Shown here in pieces: positions 18,314 through 26,497 of a DNA stretch of 64,000 bases. The position numbers were made by a program, and so were the translations under genes. The notes under the pieces are model-generated. The model did no database searches. It had not been told where the DNA came from and saw nothing but the letters and a program-made list of their open reading frames with translations. The DNA comes from Streptomyces sp. NBC_00576 (GTDB lineage: Bacteria > Actinomycetota > Actinomycetes > Streptomycetales > Streptomycetaceae): the NCBI RefSeq assembly GCF_036345175.1, contig NZ_CP107780.1, forward strand, positions 5,332,001-5,396,000, given 5' to 3'. The stretch's first letter is position 1. Each line of letters opens with the position of its first letter.

Positions 18314-19444
18314 TCAGCCGCTGAGGCGGACCGGCATGATCAGGTACTTGTACGCCTCGTCCGCCTCGGCGTCGATGGCCGGCTTGCCGCTGAGCAGCGC
18401 GGGCTTAGTGGACGTCGTGAAGGAGAGCTGGGCGACCGGGGAGTCGATCGCGCTCAAGCCGTCCAGCAGGAACGTCGGGTTGAAGGCGATCGACACGTCG
18501 TCGCCCTCCAGCTGGGCGTCGACCCGCTCCACAGCCTGTGCGTCGTCGCTGGAACCGGCCTCCAGGATCAGCACGCCCTGCTCGAAGCTGAGCCGCACCG
18601 GTGTGTTCCGCTCGGCCACCAAGGCCACACGCTTGACGGCCTCCACGAAGGGAGCAGTCTCGATCACGGCGATGGAGTTGAACTCCGTCGGGAACAGCGA
18701 GCGGTACTTCGGGAGGTCGCCCTCCAGCAGACGCGTCGTCGTGCGACGGCCGGCGCCCTCGAAACCGATGAGGCCCTCGCCCGCGCCCGAGCCGGACAGC
18801 GCCAGGATCACGCTGTCGCCGCTCGTGAGCGCCTTGGCGGTATCCAGGAGCGTCTTGGCGGGTACCAGCGCCACCGCGGACGCCTCCGGGTCCTCCGGCT
18901 TCCACAGGAACTCGCGGACCGCGAAGCGGTAGCGGTCAGTGGACGCCAGCGTCACCGTGTCGCCCTCGATCTCGATGCGCACACCGGTGAGGACGGGCAG
19001 CGTGTCGTCGCGGCCGGCCGCGATGGCCACCTGAGCGGCGGCGGACGCGAAGACCTCACCGGGCACCGTGCCGGTCGCGGTCGGCATCTGCGGCAGCGCC
19101 GGGTACTCCTCCACAGGCAGTGTGTGGAGGGTGAAGCGGGAGGAGCCGCACACCACCGTCGCCCGTACACCGTCTGTGGAGATCTCCACCGGACGGTTGG
19201 GCAGAGCGCGGCAGATGTCGGCGAGAAGCCGGCCGGACACCAGGACCGTGCCCACCTCCTCGACCTCTGCCTCCACCGACACCCGCGCCGAGACCTCGTA
19301 GTCGAAGCTCGACAGGCTCAGCTGGCCTTCCTCGGCCTTCAGCAGGAGGCCGGCGAGGACAGGGGCCGGCGGACGGGCCGGGAGGCTGCGCGCCGCCCAG
19401 GCCACTGCCTCCGCGAGTACGTCGCGTTCCACCCGGATCTTCAC
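18314..19444 (-). CDS. dnaN: DNA polymerase III sliding clamp (beta)
   Basis: A 376-residue clamp that tethers the polymerase to DNA. The GTG at 19444 follows GGAGGC by six bases; the 39 extra codons of the longer open frame are not clamp-like. The three clamp domains are recognisable, with FDYEVSARVSVEAEVEEVGTVLVSGRLL in domain 1 split over residues 50-80 and the C-terminal LIMPVRLSG that lines the protein-binding pocket. It lies immediately across oriC from dnaA. Confidence 0.98.
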   Translation of the reverse strand: MKIRVERDVLAEAVAWAARSLPARPPAPVLAGLLLKAEEGQLSLSSFDYEVSARVSVEAEVEEVGTVLVSGRLLADICRALPNRPVEISTDGVRATVVCGSSRFTLHTLPVEEYPALPQMPTATGTVPGEVFASAAAQVAIAAGRDDTLPVLTGVRIEIEGDTVTLASTDRYRFAVREFLWKPEDPEASAVALVPAKTLLDTAKALTSGDSVILALSGSGAGEGLIGFEGAGRRTTTRLLEGDLPKYRSLFPTEFNSIAVIETAPFVEAVKRVALVAERNTPVRLSFEQGVLILEAGSSDDAQAVERVDAQLEGDDVSIAFNPTFLLDGLSAIDSPVAQLSFTTSTKPALLSGKPAIDAEADEAYKYLIMPVRLSG

Positions 19445-19679
19445 TGTTGCCGCCTCCTGCTGTTGCCGGCGCTTCTCGGCCTGCCTGGCTTCGTCGTCTG
19501 TCTCGGTGTCGTCGGTCCCTGTGCTGGGAAGGACGCCGGGGAACAGTCTGACGCACAGCACTGACAGTAGGTGCCCGTCGGGTCAAGTCGTGACGAGGGG
19601 CAGCCGGGCTCCCAAGAGCGAGTTGTGCACAGGACCCACTTCGAAACGGATTCCCAGCTCTCTCTAGTTGTCAGTAGTA

Positions 19680-20200
19680 GTAGGGGCTGTGGATACCGTG
19701 GATAACCCCGTTTTCGCAGCTCAGGGGCAAGATTTTGTCCACTGACCCTGTGGGTGGAGGCGGTGGATAACCAGCCCTCTCTGTGGAGAACAGAAAGTTC
19801 TGCACACCCCATGCACAGACGGGGGCTACTTCTCCCCAGGGCCGTCCCCAGCTTTACCCACCTTTCCCACAGCCCAACCAGACACCTTGGTGTGACGCCT
19901 TTCACTCGACGTGGTGAGGAGGCGCGTCGAGTTGCCGAACAGTGGACAGGGGTGTGGAGAAGCTGGTGATCGCTGGGGACAACGAGCCGCAGCCTGTGGG
20001 CCGCCGGTGGACAACTCCGTGCACAGCCTGTGGATCATTTCTTTGTCCACAGCCTGTGGAGATCTTTTGTCCACCAATCCACAGCCACCTGACCTGGTCT
20101 GATGATCTATCACCAGCTCTGCCTGTGGACACAGTCTGGACAACTTCCCGGTCCCCAGGGTGTGGACGCGAAAAAGTCACCAAATCTGTGGAGGGTGGCC
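19680..20200. other. oriC: Chromosomal origin of replication, oriC
   Basis: The dnaN-dnaA spacer holds a dense set of DnaA boxes. I count 17 with at most two differences from TTGTCCACA, in both orientations: 19688, 19697, 19735, 19762, 19782, 19941, 19953, 20006, 20029, 20043 (exact TTGTCCACA), 20055, 20067, 20075, 20124, 20135, 20161 and 20187 (left coordinate of each 9-mer). They form two blocks separated by a gap of about 150 bp (19791-19940), as in the known Streptomyces origin of about 19 boxes. DnaA binds here to open the duplex; no clear 13-mer AT-rich element is visible, in keeping with the high-GC type. Confidence 0.95.
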
Positions 20201-20264
20201 GTAACCCGGCCCGCATTCGAACAGTGGGTTGCGGCACGGCAACGGCCGATGCGCGCCGGAAACG

Positions 20265-20304
20265 CCGAGGGCGCCCTCGGGAACTCGTCCCGGGGCGCCC
20301 TCGG
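20265..20304 (-). terminator. Terminator hairpin after dnaA
   Basis: A perfect 12-bp GC stem (CCGAGGGCGCCC/GGGCGCCCTCGG) with a 16-nt loop lies 19 bp past the dnaA stop and separates it from oriC. No U-tract. Confidence 0.7.
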
Positions 20305-20323
20305 TGCCGTAACTCCGCTGCTG

Positions 20324-22207
20324 TCAGCCGTTCTTGATGCGGTTGGTCAGCTCGGTGACCTGGTTGTAGATGGAACGGCGCTCGGCCATCAGAGCGCGGA
20401 TCTTGCGGTCGGCGTGCATGACGGTCGTGTGGTCGCGGCCGCCGAACTGCGCCCCGATCTTGGGCAGCGAGAGGTCCGTGAGCTCTCGGCACAGGTACAT
20501 GGCGATCTGGCGGGCCGTCACCAGCTGGCGGCCGCGTGAGCTGCCGCAGAGGTCCTCGACCGTGAGGCCGAAGTAGTCGGCGGTCGCCGCCATGATGGCC
20601 GGCGCGGTGATCTCGGGTGTCGAGTCCTCGCCGCCCGGGATCAGGTCCTTGAGGACGATCTCCGTGAGACCGAGGTCCACCGGCTGCCGGTTGAGCGACG
20701 CGAACGCCGTCACCCGGATCAGCGCCCCCTCCAGCTCGCGGATGTTGCGCGAGATGCGGGAGGCGATGAACTCCAGGACCTCCGGCGGGGCGTTGAGCTG
20801 TTCCTGGACCGCCTTCTTTCGGAGGATGGCGATACGGGTCTCCAGCTCGGGCGGCTGGACGTCGGTGATCAGGCCCCACTCGAAACGGTTCCGCAGCCGG
20901 TCCTCCAGCGTGACCAGCTGCTTCGGCGGCCGGTCGCTGGACAGCACGATCTGCTTGTTGGCGTTGTGGAGCGTGTTGAAGGTGTGGAAGAACTCCTCCT
21001 GCGTCGACTCCTTGTCCGCGAGGAACTGGATGTCGTCGACGAGCAGGATGTCCATCTCGCGGTAGCGCTTGCGGAAACTGTCGCCCTTGCCGTCGCGGAT
21101 GGAGTTGATGAACTCGTTGGTGAACTCCTCCGAGCTCACATATCGCACGCGCGTGCCGGGGTAGAGGCTGCGCGCGTAGTGCCCGATCGCGTGCAGCAGG
21201 TGCGTCTTGCCGAGGCCCGACTCCCCATAGATGAAGAGGGGGTTGTACGCCTTCGCGGGTGCTTCGGCGACGGCGACTGCGGCCGCGTGGGCGAAACGGT
21301 TCGACGCCCCGATGACGAACGTGTCGAACAGGTATTTGGGGTTCAGGCGTGCGGTGGGTTCCCCGGGGCCCGGTGCCGGGGTCTGCCTCGAAGCCGGCGA
21401 GCCGGGGGCGCCGCCGCCGGGGCGCACGGAGCCTCCGGGGCCGCCTCGGTGTGCGTGGCCGCCTGCCGACGACTCCGACAGGTCGCGGCGGCCGTCGCGC
21501 TGCTCGTACTCCGAGCGCTGCTGTCCGTAGTCGCCGCGCTGCTGTTCGTAGTCCGAGTGCGGCTGGTCGTACCCGGACCGCTGCTGTTCGTACGGCGACC
21601 GGTCTCGCGGCGGCTGCGGGCGGTAGTCCGAGGACGGTGACGCGTACGGGTCGCGCTCCGGGAAGCCGAGGCGGGGCTGCTGCCAGCCGTAGTCGTCCTG
21701 GGTGGGCCGGGGCCAGGCGCCCGGCTCGGGGCGCTGGTACTCGGAGGGGTAGGCGGGGCGGGCGGTGGGGAGCTGGTCCGCGTGGGAGGGCTGCTGGCCG
21801 TCGCGGTTCTGGAGGTGGTCGTCGGCGCGGTGGCGGCCGTACCCCTGGTACTGGTCGCGGGTCGGCGGGAGCTCGGGCTCCTCGTAGCGCGACTGCGGAG
21901 GGGCAGGGGGTGCGGGCGGGGAGGGCTCGCCGACGGAGTCGTCCACGGTGATTGCGATGCGGATCGGTCGGCCGCACTCGCGGCTGAGCGTTTCGCTGAC
22001 GATCGGTGCGAGGCGGCCTTCGAGGACGCCTTTCGCAAACTCGTTCGGTACGGCGAGCAGTGCGGTGTCCGCGACCAGGGCCAGCGGCTGGCAGCGCCTG
22101 ATCCAGCGCTCGTCCTTCACCTCGACGCCCTGTCCGCGACCCTCGCCGAGGAGTTGTTCCAGCACTCGTGGCCACACTGCGGCAAGATCGGCAGGTACGT
22201 CAGCCAC
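20324..22207 (-). CDS. dnaA: Chromosomal replication initiator DnaA
   Basis: A 627-residue initiator. The GTG at 22207 (ADVPADLAAVW) follows GAGAG and gives the usual N-terminus; a start at 22234 is possible. Domain I covers residues 1-90. Domain II (about 95-285) is very long, as in Streptomyces, and is rich in Gln, Tyr, Pro and Arg with a run of imperfect seven-residue repeats (about 206-240). Domain III has Walker A GESGLGKTH (328-336) and Walker B LLVDDIQFL. Domain IV ends with the DNA-binding signature GGRDHTTVMHADRKI. Its promoter has two DnaA boxes, so autoregulation is likely. Confidence 0.98.
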   Translation of the reverse strand: MADVPADLAAVWPRVLEQLLGEGRGQGVEVKDERWIRRCQPLALVADTALLAVPNEFAKGVLEGRLAPIVSETLSRECGRPIRIAITVDDSVGEPSPPAPPAPPQSRYEEPELPPTRDQYQGYGRHRADDHLQNRDGQQPSHADQLPTARPAYPSEYQRPEPGAWPRPTQDDYGWQQPRLGFPERDPYASPSSDYRPQPPRDRSPYEQQRSGYDQPHSDYEQQRGDYGQQRSEYEQRDGRRDLSESSAGGHAHRGGPGGSVRPGGGAPGSPASRQTPAPGPGEPTARLNPKYLFDTFVIGASNRFAHAAAVAVAEAPAKAYNPLFIYGESGLGKTHLLHAIGHYARSLYPGTRVRYVSSEEFTNEFINSIRDGKGDSFRKRYREMDILLVDDIQFLADKESTQEEFFHTFNTLHNANKQIVLSSDRPPKQLVTLEDRLRNRFEWGLITDVQPPELETRIAILRKKAVQEQLNAPPEVLEFIASRISRNIRELEGALIRVTAFASLNRQPVDLGLTEIVLKDLIPGGEDSTPEITAPAIMAATADYFGLTVEDLCGSSRGRQLVTARQIAMYLCRELTDLSLPKIGAQFGGRDHTTVMHADRKIRALMAERRSIYNQVTELTNRIKNG

Positions 22208-22299
22208 AGGGCACGCTCTCTCACGGGGTCCCACGAACGTGTGGTTCTGGGACGTATCGGGATGTACTTCGGGTGGGACGGGCGAATGGGAGTCCGGCC

Positions 22300-22329
22300 A
22301 CGGTAGTCAGGGCGACGGGTGCGGTTCAA
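22300..22329 (-). promoter_or_regulatory. Candidate dnaA promoter
   Basis: On the minus strand TTGAAC-18 bp-TACCGT, with the -10 about 95 bp before the dnaA GTG. The -35 and -10 are close to the Streptomyces housekeeping consensus. Two DnaA boxes lie immediately upstream. Confidence 0.6.
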
Positions 22330-22333
22330 GTTG

Positions 22334-22354
22334 TTGTCCCCAGGCTGTGGATAG
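22334..22354. promoter_or_regulatory. DnaA-box pair at dnaA promoter
   Basis: TTGTCCCCA (22334-22342) and TGTGGATAG (22346-22354, reverse of CTATCCACA) face each other 3 bp apart, five bases upstream of the candidate dnaA -35. Autoregulation of dnaA through promoter DnaA boxes is established in Streptomyces. Confidence 0.75.
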
Positions 22355-22375
22355 TGTCTCGCCCTGGGTGCTGGT

Positions 22376-22405
22376 TTGACCGGATGGCGTAGCCCCGCGT
22401 ACCGT
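22376..22405 (+). promoter_or_regulatory. Candidate rpmH promoter
   Basis: TTGACC-18 bp-TACCGT on the plus strand mirrors the dnaA promoter on the other side of the DnaA boxes. It would give a leader of about 180 nt before rpmH. Confidence 0.5.
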
Positions 22406-22594
22406 GACCAGGTCGAGTTGTCGATGGCTGCTGCCGCCTGCCTCCGATGGGCATAGATCACGAACAGTGCTCCTACCAGGGCACCTTCCAGTGATCGGGA
22501 GCGGTGCACTCGGGCGTAAGCGAGCTACTCGTGGGCGCACGGTGACAGCCAAGACGGCACCCCGGTATCTACCGATTCTTTCTGGAGCCCCCGA

Positions 22595-22732
22595 GTGAGC
22601 AAGCGCACCTTCCAGCCGAACAACCGTCGCCGCGCGAAGACCCACGGCTTCCGCCTGCGGATGCGTACCCGTGCCGGTCGCGCGATTCTCGCGAACCGCC
22701 GTGGCAAGGGTCGCGCGAGCCTGTCCGCCTGA
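22595..22732 (+). CDS. rpmH: 50S ribosomal protein L34
   Basis: A 45-residue, very basic ribosomal protein starting at GTG with GGAG upstream. The sequence SKRTFQPNNRRRAKTHGF and the ending GRASLSA are diagnostic of L34. First gene of the rpmH-rnpA-yidD-yidC-jag-rsmG series that runs away from dnaA. Confidence 0.98.
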   Translation: MSKRTFQPNNRRRAKTHGFRLRMRTRAGRAILANRRGKGRASLSA

Positions 22733-22753
22733 TCCTGATCAGGTCATGACGTC

Positions 22754-23125
22754 GTGCTGCCTACCGAGCATCGGCTGAGGCGGCGCGAGGAATTCGCGAC
22801 CGCAGTACGACGGGGCCGCCGGGCCGGCCGCCCGCTCCTCGTCGTCCATCTTCGTAGCGGTACCACGGACCCGCACGCGCCTGGGGAGAGCGCTCCCCCG
22901 ACGCGTGCGGGTTTCGTCGTCAGCAAGGCAGTGGGCGGTGCGGTTGTCCGCAACAAGGTGAAGCGCAGGCTTCGCCACCTGATGCGCGACCGAGTCGCCG
23001 AGCTGCCCCCCGGTAGCCTGGTAGTCGTACGAGCGTTGCCCGGTGCGGGCGATGCCGACCATGCACAGCTGGCCCGAGACCTGGACGCCGCTCTGCAGCG
23101 GCTGCTGGGAGGGGGCGCGCGATGA
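22754..23125 (+). CDS. rnpA: Ribonuclease P protein component
   Basis: A 123-residue basic protein cofactor of RNase P, which removes 5' leaders from tRNA precursors. GTG start 21 bp after rpmH. The RNR-type signature is seen as RNKVKRRLRHLMRDR (about residues 61-75); the N-terminal LPTEHRLRRREEFATAVRRG is typical. Overlaps yidD by 4 bp (ATGA). Confidence 0.97.
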   Translation: MLPTEHRLRRREEFATAVRRGRRAGRPLLVVHLRSGTTDPHAPGESAPPTRAGFVVSKAVGGAVVRNKVKRRLRHLMRDRVAELPPGSLVVVRALPGAGDADHAQLARDLDAALQRLLGGGAR

Positions 23126-23475
23126 AGTACCCGCTACTGGCTCTGATCAAGCTCTACCAGTGGACGATCAGTCCGCTGCTCGGGCCGGTCTGCAAGTACT
23201 ACCCGTCGTGTTCCCACTACGGTCATACGGCCATCGACCGGCACGGTGCGGTCAAGGGGACGGCACTCACCGCCTGGCGCATCCTGCGGTGCAACCCGTG
23301 GTCGCTCGGCGGTGTGGACCATGTCCCGCCGCGCAAGCGCCCGCGGTGGCACGAAATGCTGCGCAACACCTGGCATGCACGCAAGGGCGGGACCTCCGCC
23401 GCCGGCGCGGCCATCGAGGGACAGAATCCTTCGAGTCCGGCCGCCGAGACCCCGTCCCATGTCCAAGGAGCATGA
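23122..23475 (+). CDS. yidD: Membrane protein insertion efficiency factor YidD
   Basis: A 117-residue small basic protein that assists YidC-mediated membrane insertion. It carries the family core LIKLYQWTISPLLGP, CKYYPSCSHYGHTAIDRHG and WRILRCNPWSLGGVD, followed by a 40-residue variable tail. Coupled to rnpA by overlap and 3 bp from yidC. Confidence 0.97.
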   Translation: MKYPLLALIKLYQWTISPLLGPVCKYYPSCSHYGHTAIDRHGAVKGTALTAWRILRCNPWSLGGVDHVPPRKRPRWHEMLRNTWHARKGGTSAAGAAIEGQNPSSPAAETPSHVQGA

Positions 23476-23478
23476 TTA

Positions 23479-24762
23479 GTGGACACGATCGCCAGCATTT
23501 TCAGCTTCATCACGACACCCGTTTCCTGGGTCATCGTCCAGTTCCACAGTGTGTACGGCGCGATCTTCGGCGACGACACGGGCTGGGCCTGGGGCTTGTC
23601 CATCGTGTCCCTGGTGATCCTGATCCGCATCTGCCTGATCCCGCTCTTCGTGAAGCAGATCAAGGCGACCCGGGCCATGCAGACGCTGCAGCCCGAGATG
23701 AAGAAGATCCAGGAGCGCTACAAGAACGACAAGCAGCGCCAGTCCGAAGAGATGATGAAGCTGTACAAGGAGACGGGCACCAACCCGCTCTCCTCGTGCC
23801 TTCCCATCCTGGCGCAGTCTCCGTTCTTCTTCGCCCTCTACCACGTGCTCAACGGCATCGCGTCGAACGAGCAGATCGGCGTCATCAACGGTGATCTGCT
23901 GGAGAGTGCGCAGAAGGCGCACATCTTCGGCGCTCCGCTGGCAGCGAAGTTCACCGAGAGTGCGTCGAAGGTGGAGGCGCTCGGTGCCTCGATCACCGAT
24001 GTCCGCGTCGTCACCGCGATCATGATCGTCCTGATGTCGGCGTCGCAGTTCTACACGCAGCGCCAGCTGATGACGAAGAACGTCGACACCACGGTGAAGA
24101 CACCGTTCATGCAGCAGCAGAAGATGCTGATGTATGTCTTCCCGGTGATGTTCGCCGTCTTCGGCATCAACTTCCCGGTCGGTGTCCTCGTCTACTGGCT
24201 GACCACCAACGTGTGGACCATGGGCCAGCAGATGTACGTCATCCGCAACAACCCGACTCCGGGCAGCAAGGCGCAGGCCGCCTACCTGGAGCGCCTGCAC
24301 AAGCACGTCACGCAGCACGGCAAGACCCGCAGCCGCGGTGAGCGCGCCATCGTCAAGGCCATCGTCACCAAGGGCCGCGACCGCAACGAGTTCGAGCGCA
24401 AGTTCATCAACGGTCTGAACAAGGCGGGCCTGGCGGCCCAGCCCGACGGCACGGTGACGACGGGCGTGAACCCGGAGGTCACCGAGACCGAGGACGGTAC
24501 GCCCGCCACCGGTACCGCCAAGCGTCAGCAGCCCAAGCGTCAGAGCAAGTCCCAGCGGCAGTCGGGCGCCAAGCCCGCAGGCGGTGTCGAGCCGGACACC
24601 TCCACGGTGTCGCTGAGCAAGTCCGACGAGCCCGAGGACGCCAAGCCGGCCGGAGGGGCCGCCAAGCAGGCCGCCTCCAAGCCCGGTTCCGGTGGCCGGA
24701 GCAAGGCTCAGTCCGGACAGCGCAAGGGTCCGCAGCGTCCCAAGTCCCCGTCCAAGAAGTAA
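23479..24762 (+). CDS. yidC: Membrane protein insertase YidC/Oxa1
   Basis: A 427-residue insertase acting with or without SecYEG. GTG start. Five membrane segments are expected; seen are the first near residues 20-50 (WAWGLSIVSLVILIRI), the conserved LPILAQSPFFFALYHVL, and later helices around 170-240 with FPVGVLVYWLTTNVW. The N-terminal periplasmic domain of Gram-negative YidC is absent, as expected for Gram-positives. The last 110 residues are a Lys/Gln/Pro-rich cytoplasmic tail that may contact ribosomes. Confidence 0.97.
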   Translation: MDTIASIFSFITTPVSWVIVQFHSVYGAIFGDDTGWAWGLSIVSLVILIRICLIPLFVKQIKATRAMQTLQPEMKKIQERYKNDKQRQSEEMMKLYKETGTNPLSSCLPILAQSPFFFALYHVLNGIASNEQIGVINGDLLESAQKAHIFGAPLAAKFTESASKVEALGASITDVRVVTAIMIVLMSASQFYTQRQLMTKNVDTTVKTPFMQQQKMLMYVFPVMFAVFGINFPVGVLVYWLTTNVWTMGQQMYVIRNNPTPGSKAQAAYLERLHKHVTQHGKTRSRGERAIVKAIVTKGRDRNEFERKFINGLNKAGLAAQPDGTVTTGVNPEVTETEDGTPATGTAKRQQPKRQSKSQRQSGAKPAGGVEPDTSTVSLSKSDEPEDAKPAGGAAKQAASKPGSGGRSKAQSGQRKGPQRPKSPSKK

Positions 24763-24777
24763 GAAGGAGTCCATCCC

Positions 24778-25293
24778 GTGACGGAAGGCACCACCACCTC
24801 CGCCGCAGCCGAGGGTGTCGACACCCTGTCCCGCCTGGAGCAGGAGGGCGAGATCGCGGCGGACTACCTCGAGGGTCTGCTGGACATCGCAGACCTCGAC
24901 GGCGACATCGACATGGACGTCGAGGCCGACCGCGCCGCTGTCTCGATCATTAGCGACGCGGGCAGCCGCGACCTGCAGAAGCTGGTCGGCCGGGACGGCG
25001 AGGTGCTGGAGGCCCTCCAGGAGCTCACACGCCTGGCCGTGAACCGGGAGACCGGGGACCGCAGTCGGCTGATGCTCGACATCGCGGGCTACCGCGCCAA
25101 GAAGCGTGAGGAGCTCTCGGAACTGGGTGCCAAGGCCGCGGCCGAGGTCAAGAGTTCCGGCGAGCCCGTCAAGATGAAGCCGATGACCCCGTTCGAGCGC
25201 AAGGTCGTGCACGACGCGGTGAAGGCCGCCGGTCTGCGCAGCGAGTCCGAAGGCGAGGAGCCCCAGCGCTTCGTCGTCGTCCTTCCCGCCTGA
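24778..25293 (+). CDS. jag: Jag/KhpB RNA-binding protein
   Basis: A 171-residue cytoplasmic protein with a KH-like domain (residues 45-110, containing LQKLVGRDGEVLEALQELTRLAVN) and an R3H domain at the C-terminus (MTPFERKVVHDAVKAAGLRSESEGEEPQR, split here as FERKVVHD and SESEGEEP). Such proteins bind RNA and are linked to cell elongation and division in Gram-positives. GTG start after AGAAGGAG, 15 bp downstream of yidC. Confidence 0.94.
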   Translation: MTEGTTTSAAAEGVDTLSRLEQEGEIAADYLEGLLDIADLDGDIDMDVEADRAAVSIISDAGSRDLQKLVGRDGEVLEALQELTRLAVNRETGDRSRLMLDIAGYRAKKREELSELGAKAAAEVKSSGEPVKMKPMTPFERKVVHDAVKAAGLRSESEGEEPQRFVVVLPA

Positions 25294-25310
25294 TCGGTAC
25301 ATACGTCCCT

Positions 25311-25347
25311 CGGCCCCGTCTGTTGCGCAGACGGGGCCGAACTTTGT
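25311..25347 (+). terminator. Terminator after jag
   Basis: A perfect 12-bp stem (CGGCCCCGTCTG, loop TTGCG) followed by AACTTTGTC; it may attenuate rather than end the operon before rsmG. Confidence 0.8.
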
Positions 25348-25474
25348 CAGCCTGTAGTTCCCGGCAGCTGTTGGCCCCCTGTTCGTCCCTTTGCGGTCCT
25401 CGACAGCTCCAGTCCCTGATAGTCCTGGTGATCAGCGCCCAGTGCGCTCATGCGGTACGGAAGGACGGTCCCCC

Positions 25475-26191
25475 GTGACGGAGGCAGCGGAGCTCCCCCC
25501 GGCGCCCGAGCAGGCGCGCCAGGTGTTCGGCGATCGCTTCGCGGACGCGGTCCGATACGCGGAACTGCTTGCTGAGGCGGGTGTGCAGCGCGGTCTGATC
25601 GGCCCGCGCGAGGTGCCCCGGCTGTGGGAGCGGCACCTGTTGAACTGTGCGGTGCTCTCCGAGGTCGTGCCGGAGAACGTGACGGTGTGCGATGTCGGCT
25701 CGGGCGCGGGTCTGCCCGGTATTCCGCTGGCGCTGGTTCGGGAGGATCTGAAGATCACGCTGCTCGAACCCCTGCTGCGGCGGACCAACTTCCTTTCCGA
25801 GGTCGTGGAGCTGCTGGGCCTGGACCATGTGACGGTTGTCCGTGGCCGGGCCGAAGAGGTCATGGGAACGCTCCAGCCGGTTCATGTGGTGACGGCGCGT
25901 GCCGTGGCTCCGCTGGACCGTCTGGCCACCTGGGGTATTCCTTTGCTTCGTCCGTACGGGGAGATGCTCGCGCTCAAGGGGGACACCGCCGAGGAGGAGC
26001 TGAAGGCCTCGGCCACCGCGCTGAGCAAGCTCGGGGCGGTCGAGACGTCCATCCTGCATGTGGGTGAGGGCGTGGTGGACCCGCTGTCCACCGTCGTACG
26101 GGTCGAGGTCGGAGAGAGCCCCGGCGGAGTGCGGTTCGCGGCGAAGCGGGCCAAGGCTGCCCGGACGGGCCGGGTGCGGCGCCGGCGCTGA
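25475..26191 (+). CDS. rsmG: 16S rRNA (guanine-N7) methyltransferase RsmG
   Basis: A 238-residue enzyme that methylates G527 (E. coli numbering) of 16S rRNA; its loss gives low-level streptomycin resistance in many bacteria. The GTG at 25475 with GGAC upstream is preferred; the longer frame from 25391 starts in the terminator spacer. SAM-binding motif VCDVGSGAGLPGIPLAL (about residues 72-88), later RAVAPLDRLATW and the KGDTAEEEL strand are typical. The C-terminus is very basic. Lies between a terminator and the parAB upstream region. Confidence 0.95.
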   Translation: MTEAAELPPAPEQARQVFGDRFADAVRYAELLAEAGVQRGLIGPREVPRLWERHLLNCAVLSEVVPENVTVCDVGSGAGLPGIPLALVREDLKITLLEPLLRRTNFLSEVVELLGLDHVTVVRGRAEEVMGTLQPVHVVTARAVAPLDRLATWGIPLLRPYGEMLALKGDTAEEELKASATALSKLGAVETSILHVGEGVVDPLSTVVRVEVGESPGGVRFAAKRAKAARTGRVRRRR

Positions 26192-26324
26192 GCCCGGACG
26201 GGCTGGCGGGAGTTTTTCGTCACGTTCGTTGATCCGTCCTGACGAAGAGCCGTACTCCACACAAGCTGTCAAACCTACACATCTCGGAGTGTCGCGCAGC
26301 CAGGGAGCCCACAGCTGGGCATCT

Positions 26325-26340
26325 TGTTTCACGTGAAACG
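26325..26340. other. parS: parS site
   Basis: TGTTTCACGTGAAACG: a 14-bp perfect palindrome (GTTTCACGTGAAAC), the ParB-binding centromere site. Upstream of parA. Confidence 0.95.
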
Positions 26341-26434
26341 TCGCTCACTCCTGCACGGCATCATCAGCCGCGGCCGGGCCGCGGCCGCACCCCGCGACCG
26401 AAAGCCTCTCCGTTCACCCGGAGAGGTAACGGAG

Positions 26435-26461
26435 TTGTCCACAGAGGTGGATTTCTCCACA
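26435..26461. promoter_or_regulatory. Tandem DnaA boxes upstream of parA
   Basis: Exact TTGTCCACA (26435-26443) and TTCTCCACA (26453-26461), same strand, 18 bp apart. Located 37 bp before the likely parA ATG. Confidence 0.7.
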
Positions 26462-26497
26462 GAACACCAGGCCTCACTGGTTCGCGACCCCGAAGAC

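Larger units (their letters stand above)
22208..22594. other. dnaA/rpmH divergent promoter region
   Basis: 387 bp carrying the divergent dnaA and rpmH promoters and a DnaA-box pair (listed separately). No gene. Confidence 0.85.
26192..26497. other. parAB upstream region with DnaA boxes and parS
   Basis: 306 bp before the likely parA start. It holds parS at 26325-26340 and a tandem of two DnaA boxes at 26435-26461. In-frame codons are open through this stretch back to a TTG at 26324, but the sequence reads like regulatory DNA. Confidence 0.7.

Noticed and set aside
16053..18932. A 959-codon plus-strand open frame opposite recF and gnd
   Set aside because: Antisense of recF, gnd and part of dnaN; composition typical of GC-rich shadow frames.
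19902..22175. A 757-codon minus-strand frame covering dnaA and oriC
   Set aside because: It is a different frame of the dnaA strand, Arg/Pro-rich, and runs through DnaA boxes. dnaA itself is in another frame with full motifs.
26324..26497. ParA starting at the TTG in the first parS (FHVKRRS...)
   Set aside because: These 58 codons contain parS and two DnaA boxes and look regulatory; ParA conservation begins much later. Kept as an alternative start only.
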